A stretch of 64,000 bases of DNA from contig JAYQSP010000011.1 of the NCBI GenBank assembly GCA_038146925.1, forward strand, positions 186,001 through 250,000, given 5' to 3'. The translations under genes were made by a program, and so were the position numbers. Origin of the DNA: UBA830 sp038146925. GTDB lineage: Bacteria > Pseudomonadota > Alphaproteobacteria > MPNO01 > UBA830. Of this stretch, positions 18,190 through 25,302 are shown piece by piece; the first letter of the stretch is position 1; every line of letters starts with the position of its first letter. The notes under the pieces were generated by a model. That model had not been told where the DNA came from. It saw nothing but the letters and a program-made list of their open reading frames with translations, and ran no database searches.

Positions 18190-18218
18190 TTGATGGAGCT
18201 TGGGTGCGGTTATATATT
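18190..18218 (+). promoter_or_regulatory. Sigma-70-type promoter of the sRNA gene
   Basis: TTGATG (18190-18195), a 17-base spacer and TATATT (18213-18218) form a near-consensus promoter. Transcription would start near 18225 and reach the terminator at 18295-18320, which gives a ~95-nt RNA with no open frame. Confidence 0.65.
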
Positions 18219-18224
18219 GCGACG

Positions 18225-18320
18225 CAACACAATTTGGTTGTCCAAGCGAATTGTGTGTTCTTCTTTCTTGGACGTTTCCTCCCTATCAAACTCAGGCCGC
18301 TCTTCGGAGCGGCCTTTTTT
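18225..18320 (+). ncRNA. Putative AbcR (alpha-r15)-like small RNA
   Basis: The 391-base gap between the transglycosylase and GNAT genes holds a promoter, then a first stem ACACAATT/AATTGTGT (about 18226-18256), a single-stranded pyrimidine-rich stretch with TCTTGGACGTTTCCTCCC, and a perfect terminator stem GGCCGCTC/GAGCGGCC with TTCG loop and six Ts (18295-18320). The unpaired CCTCCC can pair with Shine-Dalgarno sequences. This architecture and the GGACGTTTCCTCCC core recall the Hfq-bound AbcR/alpha-r15 family that represses ABC-transporter mRNAs in alphaproteobacteria. The family match is from memory; existence of an sRNA is better supported than its name. Confidence 0.7.
18295..18320 (+). 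terminator. Intrinsic terminator of the sRNA
   Basis: An 8-bp perfect GC-rich stem with a TTCG tetraloop followed by TTTTTT, oriented for plus-strand transcription. No plus-strand protein gene ends before it, which supports a separate small transcript. Confidence 0.85.
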
Positions 18321-18403
18321 CTTCGTATTTCAATAGTTTGTGAAAGCCGCGTTTGGCGTGGCCGGCGGCTGGGAATATGCTGCGGTACAGCATAAATCCA
18401 GTC

Positions 18404-18943
18404 CTAACCGGGTCGGCTCCTGTCTCCGTCCCCCAGCGGCCGGGTCATCAGCACGGTGTCGGCCCATTTGCCGAGCTTGAAACCGGCCGACGGCACTACG
18501 CCGGCGACGCGGAAGCCCAGCCGGCTGTGCAACCCGATCGACGGCGCGGTCGTCGACCCGCCGATCACGGCGATCATCTGTCGCTTTCCCAGTTCGGTGC
18601 AGCGCTCGATCAGGGCGCCGAGCAGCGCGGTGCCGTATCCGTGGCCGGTCGCCGCCGGATCGACATAGATCGAATCCTCGACCAGAAAGCGGTAGGCCGA
18701 GCGGTCGCGATAGGGCGCCGCATAGGCATAGCCGCGCACGTCCCCCGCCTCCTCGACGGCGAGCCAGGGCAGGCCGCTTTCGGTCACCCGGCGGAAACGC
18801 GTTTCCATCTCGGCCGCGTCCGGCGGGATTTCCTCGAACGTGGCGATGCTGTTGAGCACGTAATGCTCGTAGATTTTCGCGATGGCCGGCAGGTCTTCCG
18901 CCGTGGCGGCGCGGATGTCGAAGGGCGAACCGGCGCCGGTCAT
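18404..18943 (-). CDS. GNAT N-acetyltransferase (phosphinothricin/methionine-sulfoximine type)
   Basis: 179 residues. The acetyl-CoA loop ATGHGYGTALL and the following helix are motif A of GNAT enzymes; IYEHYVLNSIATFEEIPP near the N-terminus, VEDSIYVDP and MIAVIGGSTTAPSIGLHSRLGFRVAGVVPSAG are typical of the PAT/MnaT subgroup, which acetylates phosphinothricin-like amino acids or methionine derivatives. The natural substrate is uncertain. The start overlaps the stop of the amidohydrolase gene by four bases, so the pair is co-translated. Confidence 0.9.
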   Translation of the reverse strand: MTGAGSPFDIRAATAEDLPAIAKIYEHYVLNSIATFEEIPPDAAEMETRFRRVTESGLPWLAVEEAGDVRGYAYAAPYRDRSAYRFLVEDSIYVDPAATGHGYGTALLGALIERCTELGKRQMIAVIGGSTTAPSIGLHSRLGFRVAGVVPSAGFKLGKWADTVLMTRPLGDGDRSRPG

Positions 18944-19836
18944 TCAGCGGCGAGATCCTGCGCCGTCAGATGGGCCAGCGCGGCGACGACGTCGGTCATC
19001 TGCGCCGCGACCCGGTCGAACCCGGCGCTCTTCTCGATGCGGAGCTCGTTCATGTAGAGCGCGCGGTTGATCTCGATCTGGACCGTGTGCACCCCGTCGC
19101 GCGGCTGGCCGTAATGCCGCGTGGTGAAACCGCCGGCGAACGGCTTGTTGCGGGCGACGGCATAGCCGAAACCGGCGATCGTGCGTTCGATGGCGTCGGT
19201 GATATAGGGGGCGCAGGTGCTGCCGAAGCAGTCGCCGACCACGAAATCGGCGCGGCCGCGCCCGGCATCGGGGTCGAGCGGGCCGCCGATCGACGGCATC
19301 GAATGGCAGTCGACCACGACGCAGAAGCCGAACCGCTTGCGCGTTTCGTGGATCAGCGTTTCCAGCGCCTTGTGATAGGGCCGGTAATAGGCATCGATGC
19401 GTGTCGCCGCCTCCGCGAAGGTCAGCTTGCGGGGATAGATGTCCTGGCCGCTGGACACGACGCGGGCGATGGTGCCGAGCCCGGCGGCGACGCGGGCCGA
19501 ATCCGTGTTCGCGTAGTCGGGCAACGGATCGGAAAACATATTCTGGTCGAGCTCGAACGGCTCGCGGTTGGCGTCTATGAACGCCCGCGGAAACGTCGCC
19601 CGCAGCAGCGGCGCGCCGTAGCCGGGCGCCGCGGCGAACAGATCGTCGACGAAGCCGTCCTCGGACCGGCGCAGCGAGACGGGATCGAGCCGCGCGCCGG
19701 CGACGAAATCGGCCGGATAGTCGCGCCCGCTATGGGGCGACGCGAAGACCAGCGGCACCGATTGTACGTCCGGATGCAGGATTTCGAAGGGCGGTACGGG
19801 CGCCGGAGCGTCCGGCGCGGATTCATCGACTGACAT
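18940..19836 (-). CDS. N-formylglutamate amidohydrolase family protein
   Basis: 298 residues. Motifs ASPHSGRDYP, RATFPRAFIDANREPFELD and VDCHSMPSIG are the metal- and substrate-site segments of the FGase family, which hydrolyses N-formyl-L-glutamate (HutG-type) or related N-acyl amino acids. No histidine-utilisation genes surround it, so the histidine pathway is not implied. It is co-translated with the GNAT downstream. The upstream 318-base gap carries a long inverted repeat. Confidence 0.9.
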   Translation of the reverse strand: MSVDESAPDAPAPVPPFEILHPDVQSVPLVFASPHSGRDYPADFVAGARLDPVSLRRSEDGFVDDLFAAAPGYGAPLLRATFPRAFIDANREPFELDQNMFSDPLPDYANTDSARVAAGLGTIARVVSSGQDIYPRKLTFAEAATRIDAYYRPYHKALETLIHETRKRFGFCVVVDCHSMPSIGGPLDPDAGRGRADFVVGDCFGSTCAPYITDAIERTIAGFGYAVARNKPFAGGFTTRHYGQPRDGVHTVQIEINRALYMNELRIEKSAGFDRVAAQMTDVVAALAHLTAQDLAAE

Positions 19837-19911
19837 GACCCTGATTTAGACCAAACTCTACGCATTGTCATCCGCGCGGCGGTGATTCTGAAGTATCGCG
19901 GGCCCGCTCCC

Positions 19912-19968
19912 CCTCCCGGCCACCCATAAGGATCATCCCGCGGGTGGCCGGGAGGCGGCTGAAGCCGC
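19912..19968. repeat. Inverted repeat upstream of the amidohydrolase / cpdR
   Basis: In the 318-base gap 19837-20154, the 14-base arms CCTCCCGGCCACCC (19912-19925) and GGGTGGCCGGGAGG (19942-19955) pair perfectly around a 16-base loop, and a second small stem GCGGC/GCCGC (19955-19968) follows. It has no T-run, so it is unlikely to be a terminator. It looks like a dispersed repeat. The remaining part of the gap holds the CtrA-like box and the cpdR leader. Confidence 0.55.
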
Positions 19969-20026
19969 AAAGCGGATGAAGGCCGGTGCCCTCCCGAAAT
20001 AACGACCCGGTGTGGGCAAGGCATGG

Positions 20027-20041
20027 TTAGCGGAGCCTTAA
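20027..20041 (+). promoter_or_regulatory. Candidate CtrA-binding box before cpdR
   Basis: TTAG-N7-TTAAC, one mismatch from TTAA-N7-TTAA, 114 bases before the cpdR ATG. In Caulobacter the CpdR and CtrA circuits are linked, so this location is meaningful, but one imperfect short site is weak evidence. Confidence 0.35.
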
Positions 20042-20154
20042 CGCCTCGTCCCGCGATGTTTACGCTTTCCTAAGGGCGGGGGTTTAGCAATAGTAGCCAG
20101 GCCGGTTTCCAAGGTGGGGTGCTGGCGGTTCACTAACGCGCGGACGGAAGATTC

Positions 20155-20526
20155 ATGGCAAGCATTCTCCTGGCGGAAGACGATTCGTCGCTCCGGACAT
20201 TTCTATCGAAGGCGCTCGGCTAGGCCGGCCACATGGTCACGTCCTGCGAGGACGGCGTGGAAGCCATCGCCGCGCTGGAGCTGCGCGAATACGACCTGCT
20301 GCTGGCCGATATCGTGATGCCCGGCATCCACGGGATAGAGCTCGCCCAGCGCGCCACCGCGCATCTGCCCGATATCAAGGTGCTGTTCATCACCGGTTTC
20401 GCCGCCGTGGCGCTGAACGCCCAGAAGACCGGCGCCAACCGCAACGCCAAGATCCTGTCGAAGCCCTTCTACCTGCGCGAACTGGTGCAGGAGGTCGACC
20501 GCATCCTGCAGGACGAAGCCACCTGA
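20155..20526 (+). pseudogene. cpdR: CpdR-type single-domain response regulator interrupted by an in-frame TAG
   Basis: Reading from ATG 20155 gives MASILLAEDDSSLRTFLSKALG, then TAG at 20221-20223 (codon 23), then the same frame goes on to the normal end at 20526. All receiver residues are present: acidic pair E8/D9-D10, phospho-acceptor D52 in LLLADIVMP, T80 in LFITGF and K103 in LSKPF; total 123 codons, the usual CpdR size. CpdR controls ClpXP-dependent proteolysis in the cell cycle. A start at ATG 20245 or GTG nearby would lose the first strand and acidic pocket. Either the gene is dead, the codon is read through, or this is an assembly error. Confidence 0.85.
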
Positions 20527-20570
20527 CGGCGCCATTCGCCGCCGGGCACGCGGGTGCGGGACAGTGGCGC

Positions 20571-20598
20571 TTGCTATCCGTTCCCGAAAACGATAAAA
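20571..20598 (+). promoter_or_regulatory. Possible promoter of tRNA-Val
   Basis: TTGCTA (20571-20576), 16 bases, ATAAAA (20593-20598), ending 22 bases before the mature tRNA. The -10 is imperfect; support is mainly position. Confidence 0.35.
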
Positions 20599-20620
20599 CG
20601 CGCTGCCTTTTCAGGCACAC

Positions 20621-20695
20621 GGGCGATTAGCTCAGCGGGAGAGCACTTCGTTGACATCGAAGGGGTCGCTGGTTCAATCCCAGCATCGCCCACCA
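20621..20695 (+). tRNA. tRNA-Val (anticodon GAC)
   Basis: A full cloverleaf can be drawn: acceptor GGGCGAT/ATCGCCC, D-arm with AGCTCAGCGGGAGAGC, anticodon stem CTTCG/CGAAG around loop TTGACAT (anticodon GAC at 20653-20655), and T-arm with GGTTCAATCC. The CCA end is encoded (20693-20695), and a run of Ts follows directly. A truncated foreign-looking fragment starts 65 bases after the 3' end. Confidence 0.95.
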
Positions 20696-20761
20696 TTTTT
20701 TTTCGACAGATTTCGGTTTTCAGCGGCCCGCGGGTCCGCTTTGATCGGCGTTGACGAAATC

Positions 20762-21129
20762 GCCGCCGGATCGGCATTGGCGATGCTGCCGCCGATGGTG
20801 CCGCGGCTGCGAATGGGCAGATGCGCGATGTTGAGCGTCGCGTCATGGACCAGCGGGCACGCCGATTTGACGAGGTCCGAGTTTTCGATCGTCCGCTCGC
20901 GGGTCATCGCACCGATGGCCAGGCAATCTCCGTCGTCCCGGATATAGGAAAGGTCGGAAATTCGGTTGAGATCGACCAGAACGTCCGGTCGCGCCAGGCG
21001 GAAATTCATCATCGGCACGAGCGACTGACCGCCGGCGAGTACGCGGGCGTCGGGTGCATGCTGACCCAAAAGTTCCACTGCCTCCGGCACGCTTGTTGGT
21101 GCGAAGTGATTGAACGGAGCCGGTTTCAT
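20762..21129 (-). pseudogene. CoxM/xanthine-dehydrogenase FAD-binding subunit, N-terminal fragment
   Basis: From ATG 21129 the frame gives MKPAPFNHFAPTSV, the FAD-site motif AGGQSLVPMMNFRLARP, IGAMTRERTIE and IRSRGTIGGSIANADPAA, all characteristic of the medium FAD subunit of molybdenum hydroxylases (CO dehydrogenase / xanthine dehydrogenase type). Homology stops after about 122 residues near 20762; the family is normally ~280 residues. The remaining frame runs senselessly into the tRNA-Val. The large and small subunits are absent. This is a remnant cut off at the tRNA border, probably by an old insertion or deletion. Confidence 0.85.
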
Positions 21130-21255
21130 CGCGGCTGTCCCATCCCGTTTGTTTATCGACCGACATTGGTGCATTTATGACTGCGGAGGTCAATTGGGGG
21201 CTGCGAAGCCGCGCCCACAGCGTTATCCTTAATCGAACGAAAGGGAGAATTCGAA

Positions 21256-21795
21256 ATGAGTGTTGCCAGACATCCCCGCCCGCCCGAACTGGAGGGCGTC
21301 AAGAAGGAAGAAATCGTAGAGCGGTTCGTTGCCCGCTTTGCCGAACGCAAAGCCGATTGGGAAGCGTTCGAGGACGCGAAGATCGAAGGCTGGAAACGGG
21401 CTCAACACCGCTACATCGGCGCAGGCGGGTCCGGCAAGCACGACGACGCCGATGCCATCCCCGCCCGCGCCCATACGCTCAGCATCATGTATGTCGAGCC
21501 GGGGCAGGGAAACGCGCCGCATACGCACGAGGTCGAAGAAACCTTCTTCGTCCTGAAAGGGCATCTCGATGCGTTCGTCGAGGACGAAGACGGCACGCGC
21601 TCGACCGTGCGGCTCGGTCCGTGGGACTGCATTTCCTGTCCGCCGGGCGTGATCCACGGCTATGACAACAACAGCCTGGAACCGGTGTGGTTTCAGGTCA
21701 TGCTCGGAAAAGGCCGTCCGGAAACCATGGGCTACGCCGACGAAGAGCTGTACCAGCGCCGCGACGCGCATCTGAAGGAAGTACCGAAGGACTAG
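21256..21795 (+). CDS. Cupin domain protein
   Basis: 179 residues with GGGAGAA eleven bases before the ATG. Cupin motif 1 is PHTHEVEETFFVLKGHLDAFVE, giving two His and one Glu metal ligands, and motif 2 is PPGVIHGYDNNS with the last His. The ~60-residue N-terminal part is helical and charged. Such single-cupin proteins can be dioxygenases, isomerases or binding proteins; the reaction here is unknown. It faces the PhyH-type oxygenase gene convergently, 12 bases away. Confidence 0.85.
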   Translation: MSVARHPRPPELEGVKKEEIVERFVARFAERKADWEAFEDAKIEGWKRAQHRYIGAGGSGKHDDADAIPARAHTLSIMYVEPGQGNAPHTHEVEETFFVLKGHLDAFVEDEDGTRSTVRLGPWDCISCPPGVIHGYDNNSLEPVWFQVMLGKGRPETMGYADEELYQRRDAHLKEVPKD

Positions 21796-21807
21796 GGCCG
21801 GACGGCT

Positions 21808-22593
21808 TTAGTCGTACGCTTCGCGCGACGCCCAGGAAACAAGTCCCCGCTCCGCATCCGGCATGCGGGCGAGCGTGCTGTCGTCTACGATCACGGCAGG
21901 CATGTCGCGGAAATTGGATACGTCGCGGTACCACGTGCGGTGATAGGTGCAGTACAGGATCGGTCGCGGTGAGTCCGAGCGGTTGGCCTGGCCGCCGTGA
22001 AGGATACGGCTGTCGAACAGGATGGCATCGCCGGGTTCGGCGTCAGGGACCGCCATCGTCAGGTCTTCCATGTCGGGATCTCGATGGGAGCCTGGATAAA
22101 ATCTTGTGCTTCCCGTGATTTCGTTCAGCGCCACCAGCGGGATGACAAGCGTGATACTGTAGGCCGGCACGCTGGCGTCGAGTGCGACGTCTTCGAACAG
22201 ACCGGCCTGGTCGGCGTGGTCGCTCTGGGCGGCAGCGCCGGGCTGCGAGGTGACGGCCACGTATGATCCGAGAATGAAATCTTCGCCCAGCAGTTCGGCA
22301 ACGATGCTGAGCGCGACCGGGTTCGCAAATATATCGGGCGAGGCGAACGCGCCTTCCATCGACAGCGTGATCATTGCGCGGTCGTCGCCAACCTCTTTTA
22401 TCCGGTGTGCGGAAATGCCTGTGCTGTAGCGTTCGGTATATGCGGTACCGAACTCGGCGACCCGGTGCGCCGGCAGCAGGTTTTTCAGAATGATCACGCC
22501 GGCGTCGGCGAACTGTCTGGCGGCATGCGCGGCGACCGGTGCCGGCAGCGGGTCGGCACTCCCGATGGTGATGGTGGGCAGCGAAGCGGTCAT
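21808..22593 (-). CDS. Phytanoyl-CoA dioxygenase (PhyH) family protein
   Basis: 261 residues. The 2-His-1-carboxylate iron site is visible as SDHADQAG (His-x-Asp) and the distal RILHGGQANRSD histidine, with the arginine nearby that would bind 2-oxoglutarate. It should be an Fe(II)/2-oxoglutarate-dependent hydroxylase; the substrate is unknown. It overlaps the D-aminoacylase gene by four bases and lies in one minus-strand operon with that enzyme and an EamA permease, which suggests handling of an acylated or N-substituted metabolite. Confidence 0.87.
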   Translation of the reverse strand: MTASLPTITIGSADPLPAPVAAHAARQFADAGVIILKNLLPAHRVAEFGTAYTERYSTGISAHRIKEVGDDRAMITLSMEGAFASPDIFANPVALSIVAELLGEDFILGSYVAVTSQPGAAAQSDHADQAGLFEDVALDASVPAYSITLVIPLVALNEITGSTRFYPGSHRDPDMEDLTMAVPDAEPGDAILFDSRILHGGQANRSDSPRPILYCTYHRTWYRDVSNFRDMPAVIVDDSTLARMPDAERGLVSWASREAYD

Positions 22594-24206
22594 GCGCTTT
22601 GGCCGGTCGCGAAATCGATCTGTCGGCGCAACGTCCGCCCGGCGAGGGCGCCGGTGTGTTCTCCATCGCGCAGGACGGTTATGCCGTTGACGATGACCCG
22701 GTCGATCCCGGCGGCGAAACTGTGCGGATCTTCATAGGTCGCGGTTTCGGCGATGGTGACGGGGTCGAAAATCGTAATGTCGGCAGCATGGCCGGCGCGT
22801 AGTACTCCGCGATCCTTCAGCCCCAGCGCCCGGGCCGACGCGCCGGTCATTTTCCACACCGCCCGGGATAACGGTAGTGCTTCGTCGTCCCGGGCATACT
22901 TTCCCAGAACACGGGCAAAAGTCCCGTAAAACCGCGGATGTGGCTTGCCCTGTCCGGTAGTGCCATAAGGTGCTACCGAATTTCCGTCGGATCCGATCAT
23001 CACATCCGCAGAGCGCACGAAATCGCGCACATCGTCCTCCGATATCGACGACACCAGCACCCGGGTCTGACCGCGATCTTCGACGATGTAATCGAGCGCC
23101 ATATCGAACCCATCGATGCCCCGTTCGGCCGCGAGGTCGGCGATGGTGCGGCCGGCGTGTTGTGGCAGGTCGGGAGAAATCGAAATCCGGATCGCATCCC
23201 AGTCCGGGATGCGCCCAAAATTGTTCAGGCCCTCCGCCTCGAGCGTTTCGCGCAACCTGCGCCGAGCGCCCTTGTCGCCCAGCCGCGCGATCATGGCGTC
23301 GACGCCGTCCTCCTGAAGCCACGGCGGAAAGAGGTTTTTCAGAGGATTGCTGGCAGCGGTGTAGGGGTAGATGTCGCAGTCGATCGGTACGCCGTTTCGG
23401 CGTGCGTCGGCTAACAGGTCCATCGCCTTTCGGGCGCCGCCCCAGTTGTCGGTGCCGGACAGTTTCATATGCACGATCTGCACATGTACGCCCACCTGTT
23501 CGGCGAATTCCATCGCCTCCTGCACGGAATCGAAGACCGTATTTCCTTCGTCCCGCAGGTGAGTGAAATAGCGCGCGCCGGCGCCGGCCAGGGTTTTGCC
23601 CAGCGACACCATCTCCTCCACGTCCGAGTATGACCCAGGTGCGGTGAACAGGCCGGACGACATGCCGAGCGCACCGGCATCGAGCGCTTCGGTCAACAAC
23701 GTCCGCATGTGTTCCAGTTCGGTTTCGGTGGGCGGGCGGTCTTCCATGCCCATCGCCATCAGCCGCAATGTGTTGTGACCGACAAGATGAACCGTGTTGA
23801 CCGACAGGGCCGGGTATTGTGCCAGGTAGTCGGCGAAGCCGGTCGCCCGGAAGGTCAGCCAAGGTGCGCTCGGGCTCAGGTAGTCGGCCAGCGCGTCGAC
23901 CTTTTCCGGCAATGCCGGCGCACAGGAATACCCGCAATGGCCGATGACCTCGGTGGTCACGCCCTGCCGGATTTTGCTTTCCGCCTGCGGCATCAGCGGC
24001 AGGGTCCAGTCGGAATGGGTCTTGATATCGATGAAACCGGGGCAAACCACCCGGTTTGAAGCATCCACTATGTCCGCGCCGGTACTCGAAATATCGTCGC
24101 CGATCTCCGCGATGCGGCCGTCGGCGACGGCAATGTCGGCATCGCGACCGGGCGCGCCGGTGCCGTCGATGACATGCCCGTTGCGAATAACGGTCGCGTT
24201 CGTCAT
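22590..24206 (-). CDS. N-acyl-D-amino-acid deacylase (D-aminoacylase) family
   Basis: 538 residues from ATG 24206, which has GAGGAG upstream; a longer open frame to 25280 is the shadow of the EamA gene. It is an amidohydrolase-fold enzyme: PGFIDIKTHSDW (first metal histidine), IGHCGYSCAPA (the D-aminoacylase cysteine ligand), THLRDEGN, VHMKLSG and MIGSDGNSV (catalytic Asp). It hydrolyses N-acyl-D-amino acids or related amides. Start overlaps the EamA stop by ATGA and its end overlaps the PhyH start, so all three are coupled. Confidence 0.9.
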   Translation of the reverse strand: MTNATVIRNGHVIDGTGAPGRDADIAVADGRIAEIGDDISSTGADIVDASNRVVCPGFIDIKTHSDWTLPLMPQAESKIRQGVTTEVIGHCGYSCAPALPEKVDALADYLSPSAPWLTFRATGFADYLAQYPALSVNTVHLVGHNTLRLMAMGMEDRPPTETELEHMRTLLTEALDAGALGMSSGLFTAPGSYSDVEEMVSLGKTLAGAGARYFTHLRDEGNTVFDSVQEAMEFAEQVGVHVQIVHMKLSGTDNWGGARKAMDLLADARRNGVPIDCDIYPYTAASNPLKNLFPPWLQEDGVDAMIARLGDKGARRRLRETLEAEGLNNFGRIPDWDAIRISISPDLPQHAGRTIADLAAERGIDGFDMALDYIVEDRGQTRVLVSSISEDDVRDFVRSADVMIGSDGNSVAPYGTTGQGKPHPRFYGTFARVLGKYARDDEALPLSRAVWKMTGASARALGLKDRGVLRAGHAADITIFDPVTIAETATYEDPHSFAAGIDRVIVNGITVLRDGEHTGALAGRTLRRQIDFATGQSA

Positions 24207-25087
24207 GCCGATTTCTCCTCTGCCGCTGCCCGGCGGGCGCGTCCCTCGCGATAAACGATATAATAGGATGCGGCAAAGATCACCGCCGCGCCGATCCATG
24301 TCCAGAGATCGGGCAGTTCGGAAAACATGATCCATCCGATGGCGGCAGCGAAAACCATGCGCGAAAACTGAAAGGGCTGGACGATCCGCGCATCCGCGGC
24401 CGAAACCGAGCGGGTAAAACAGTAGCCGCCGATACTGCTGATGACCCCGATCCCGATCACCAGCGGCCACTGCGCCGCCGTCGGCGTCACCCACAGGAAC
24501 AGGGTGGGAATCAGCGCCAGCGGCAGCATCCCGAAATTGGTCCACAGCGTGATGACCTCCGGATTGTCGCGGCGGGCCAGAATCTTGATCGTGGTGTTCG
24601 ACCCGGCATGCATCAACGCGGTCGAAAGGGCCGCCATCGACGCCAGCGTGATCTCGATGATGCCCGGCCGCATCACGATCAGCGTCCCCATGAACCCGAC
24701 GAAGCAGGCTGCCCAGCTGTGTATGTCCGCGTGCTGCTTGAGCACGATCACGGCGAGCAGGATGGTGAACAGCGGGATGGTGTATTGCAGCGCGTATACA
24801 TCCGCGATCGGCATGCGGGCGAGCGCGTAGAACAGAAACACCATCGCCGTGTAGGCGAACAGAACCCGGAGGACATAGACCGGAATCTGCGATTTCGACG
24901 GCAGCCCCACCCCTTGTCGAACGACGATGGGAACCAGAACGATCAGAGCGATGACGTTTCGGAAAAAGACCAGTTCCATTGTCGGAATCTGTCCGGCGAG
25001 TTCGCGCACCATTCCACCGGAAACCGAACTGATCAACGTCGCCATGCACATCCAGAATATGCCGGCGGCGGGGCCGGATTTGAGCAC
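24203..25087 (-). CDS. EamA/DMT-superfamily permease
   Basis: 294 residues in about ten membrane helices arranged as two EamA repeats, the standard form of drug/metabolite transporters (RhaT/PagO-like). FFRNVIALIVLVPIVV and VFAAAIGWIMFSELPDLWTWIGAAVIFAASYYIVYREG are typical end segments. It would import or export a small organic molecule, perhaps the substrate or product of the co-translated deacylase. The 215 bases upstream up to the O-antigen ligase hold no feature I recognise. Confidence 0.9.
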   Translation of the reverse strand: MLKSGPAAGIFWMCMATLISSVSGGMVRELAGQIPTMELVFFRNVIALIVLVPIVVRQGVGLPSKSQIPVYVLRVLFAYTAMVFLFYALARMPIADVYALQYTIPLFTILLAVIVLKQHADIHSWAACFVGFMGTLIVMRPGIIEITLASMAALSTALMHAGSNTTIKILARRDNPEVITLWTNFGMLPLALIPTLFLWVTPTAAQWPLVIGIGVISSIGGYCFTRSVSAADARIVQPFQFSRMVFAAAIGWIMFSELPDLWTWIGAAVIFAASYYIVYREGRARRAAAEEKSA

Positions 25088-25302
25088 GCGGAACCTCTTC
25101 GTGGAAATAGAACCGACTTATTCTAGCGGATGCAACGTGGCGGCGCGAACAGGCCCTTCTCCGGTGTCGTTCCAGCGTGCCCTGCTTGCGGTCGGATTCG
25201 GATTCGGGCATGTTCCCGCGAAGCAAAAAGCGCTGAATACCGGGTAAAACCGTCTTTCGGCACCGTCTGGCTGTTCGCATTCATTGATCGGGAATTATCG
25301 CA

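Noticed and set aside
24207..25280. N-terminal extension of the D-aminoacylase
   Set aside because: It is antiframe to the EamA gene; a GAGGAG-preceded ATG at 24206 fits the family length.
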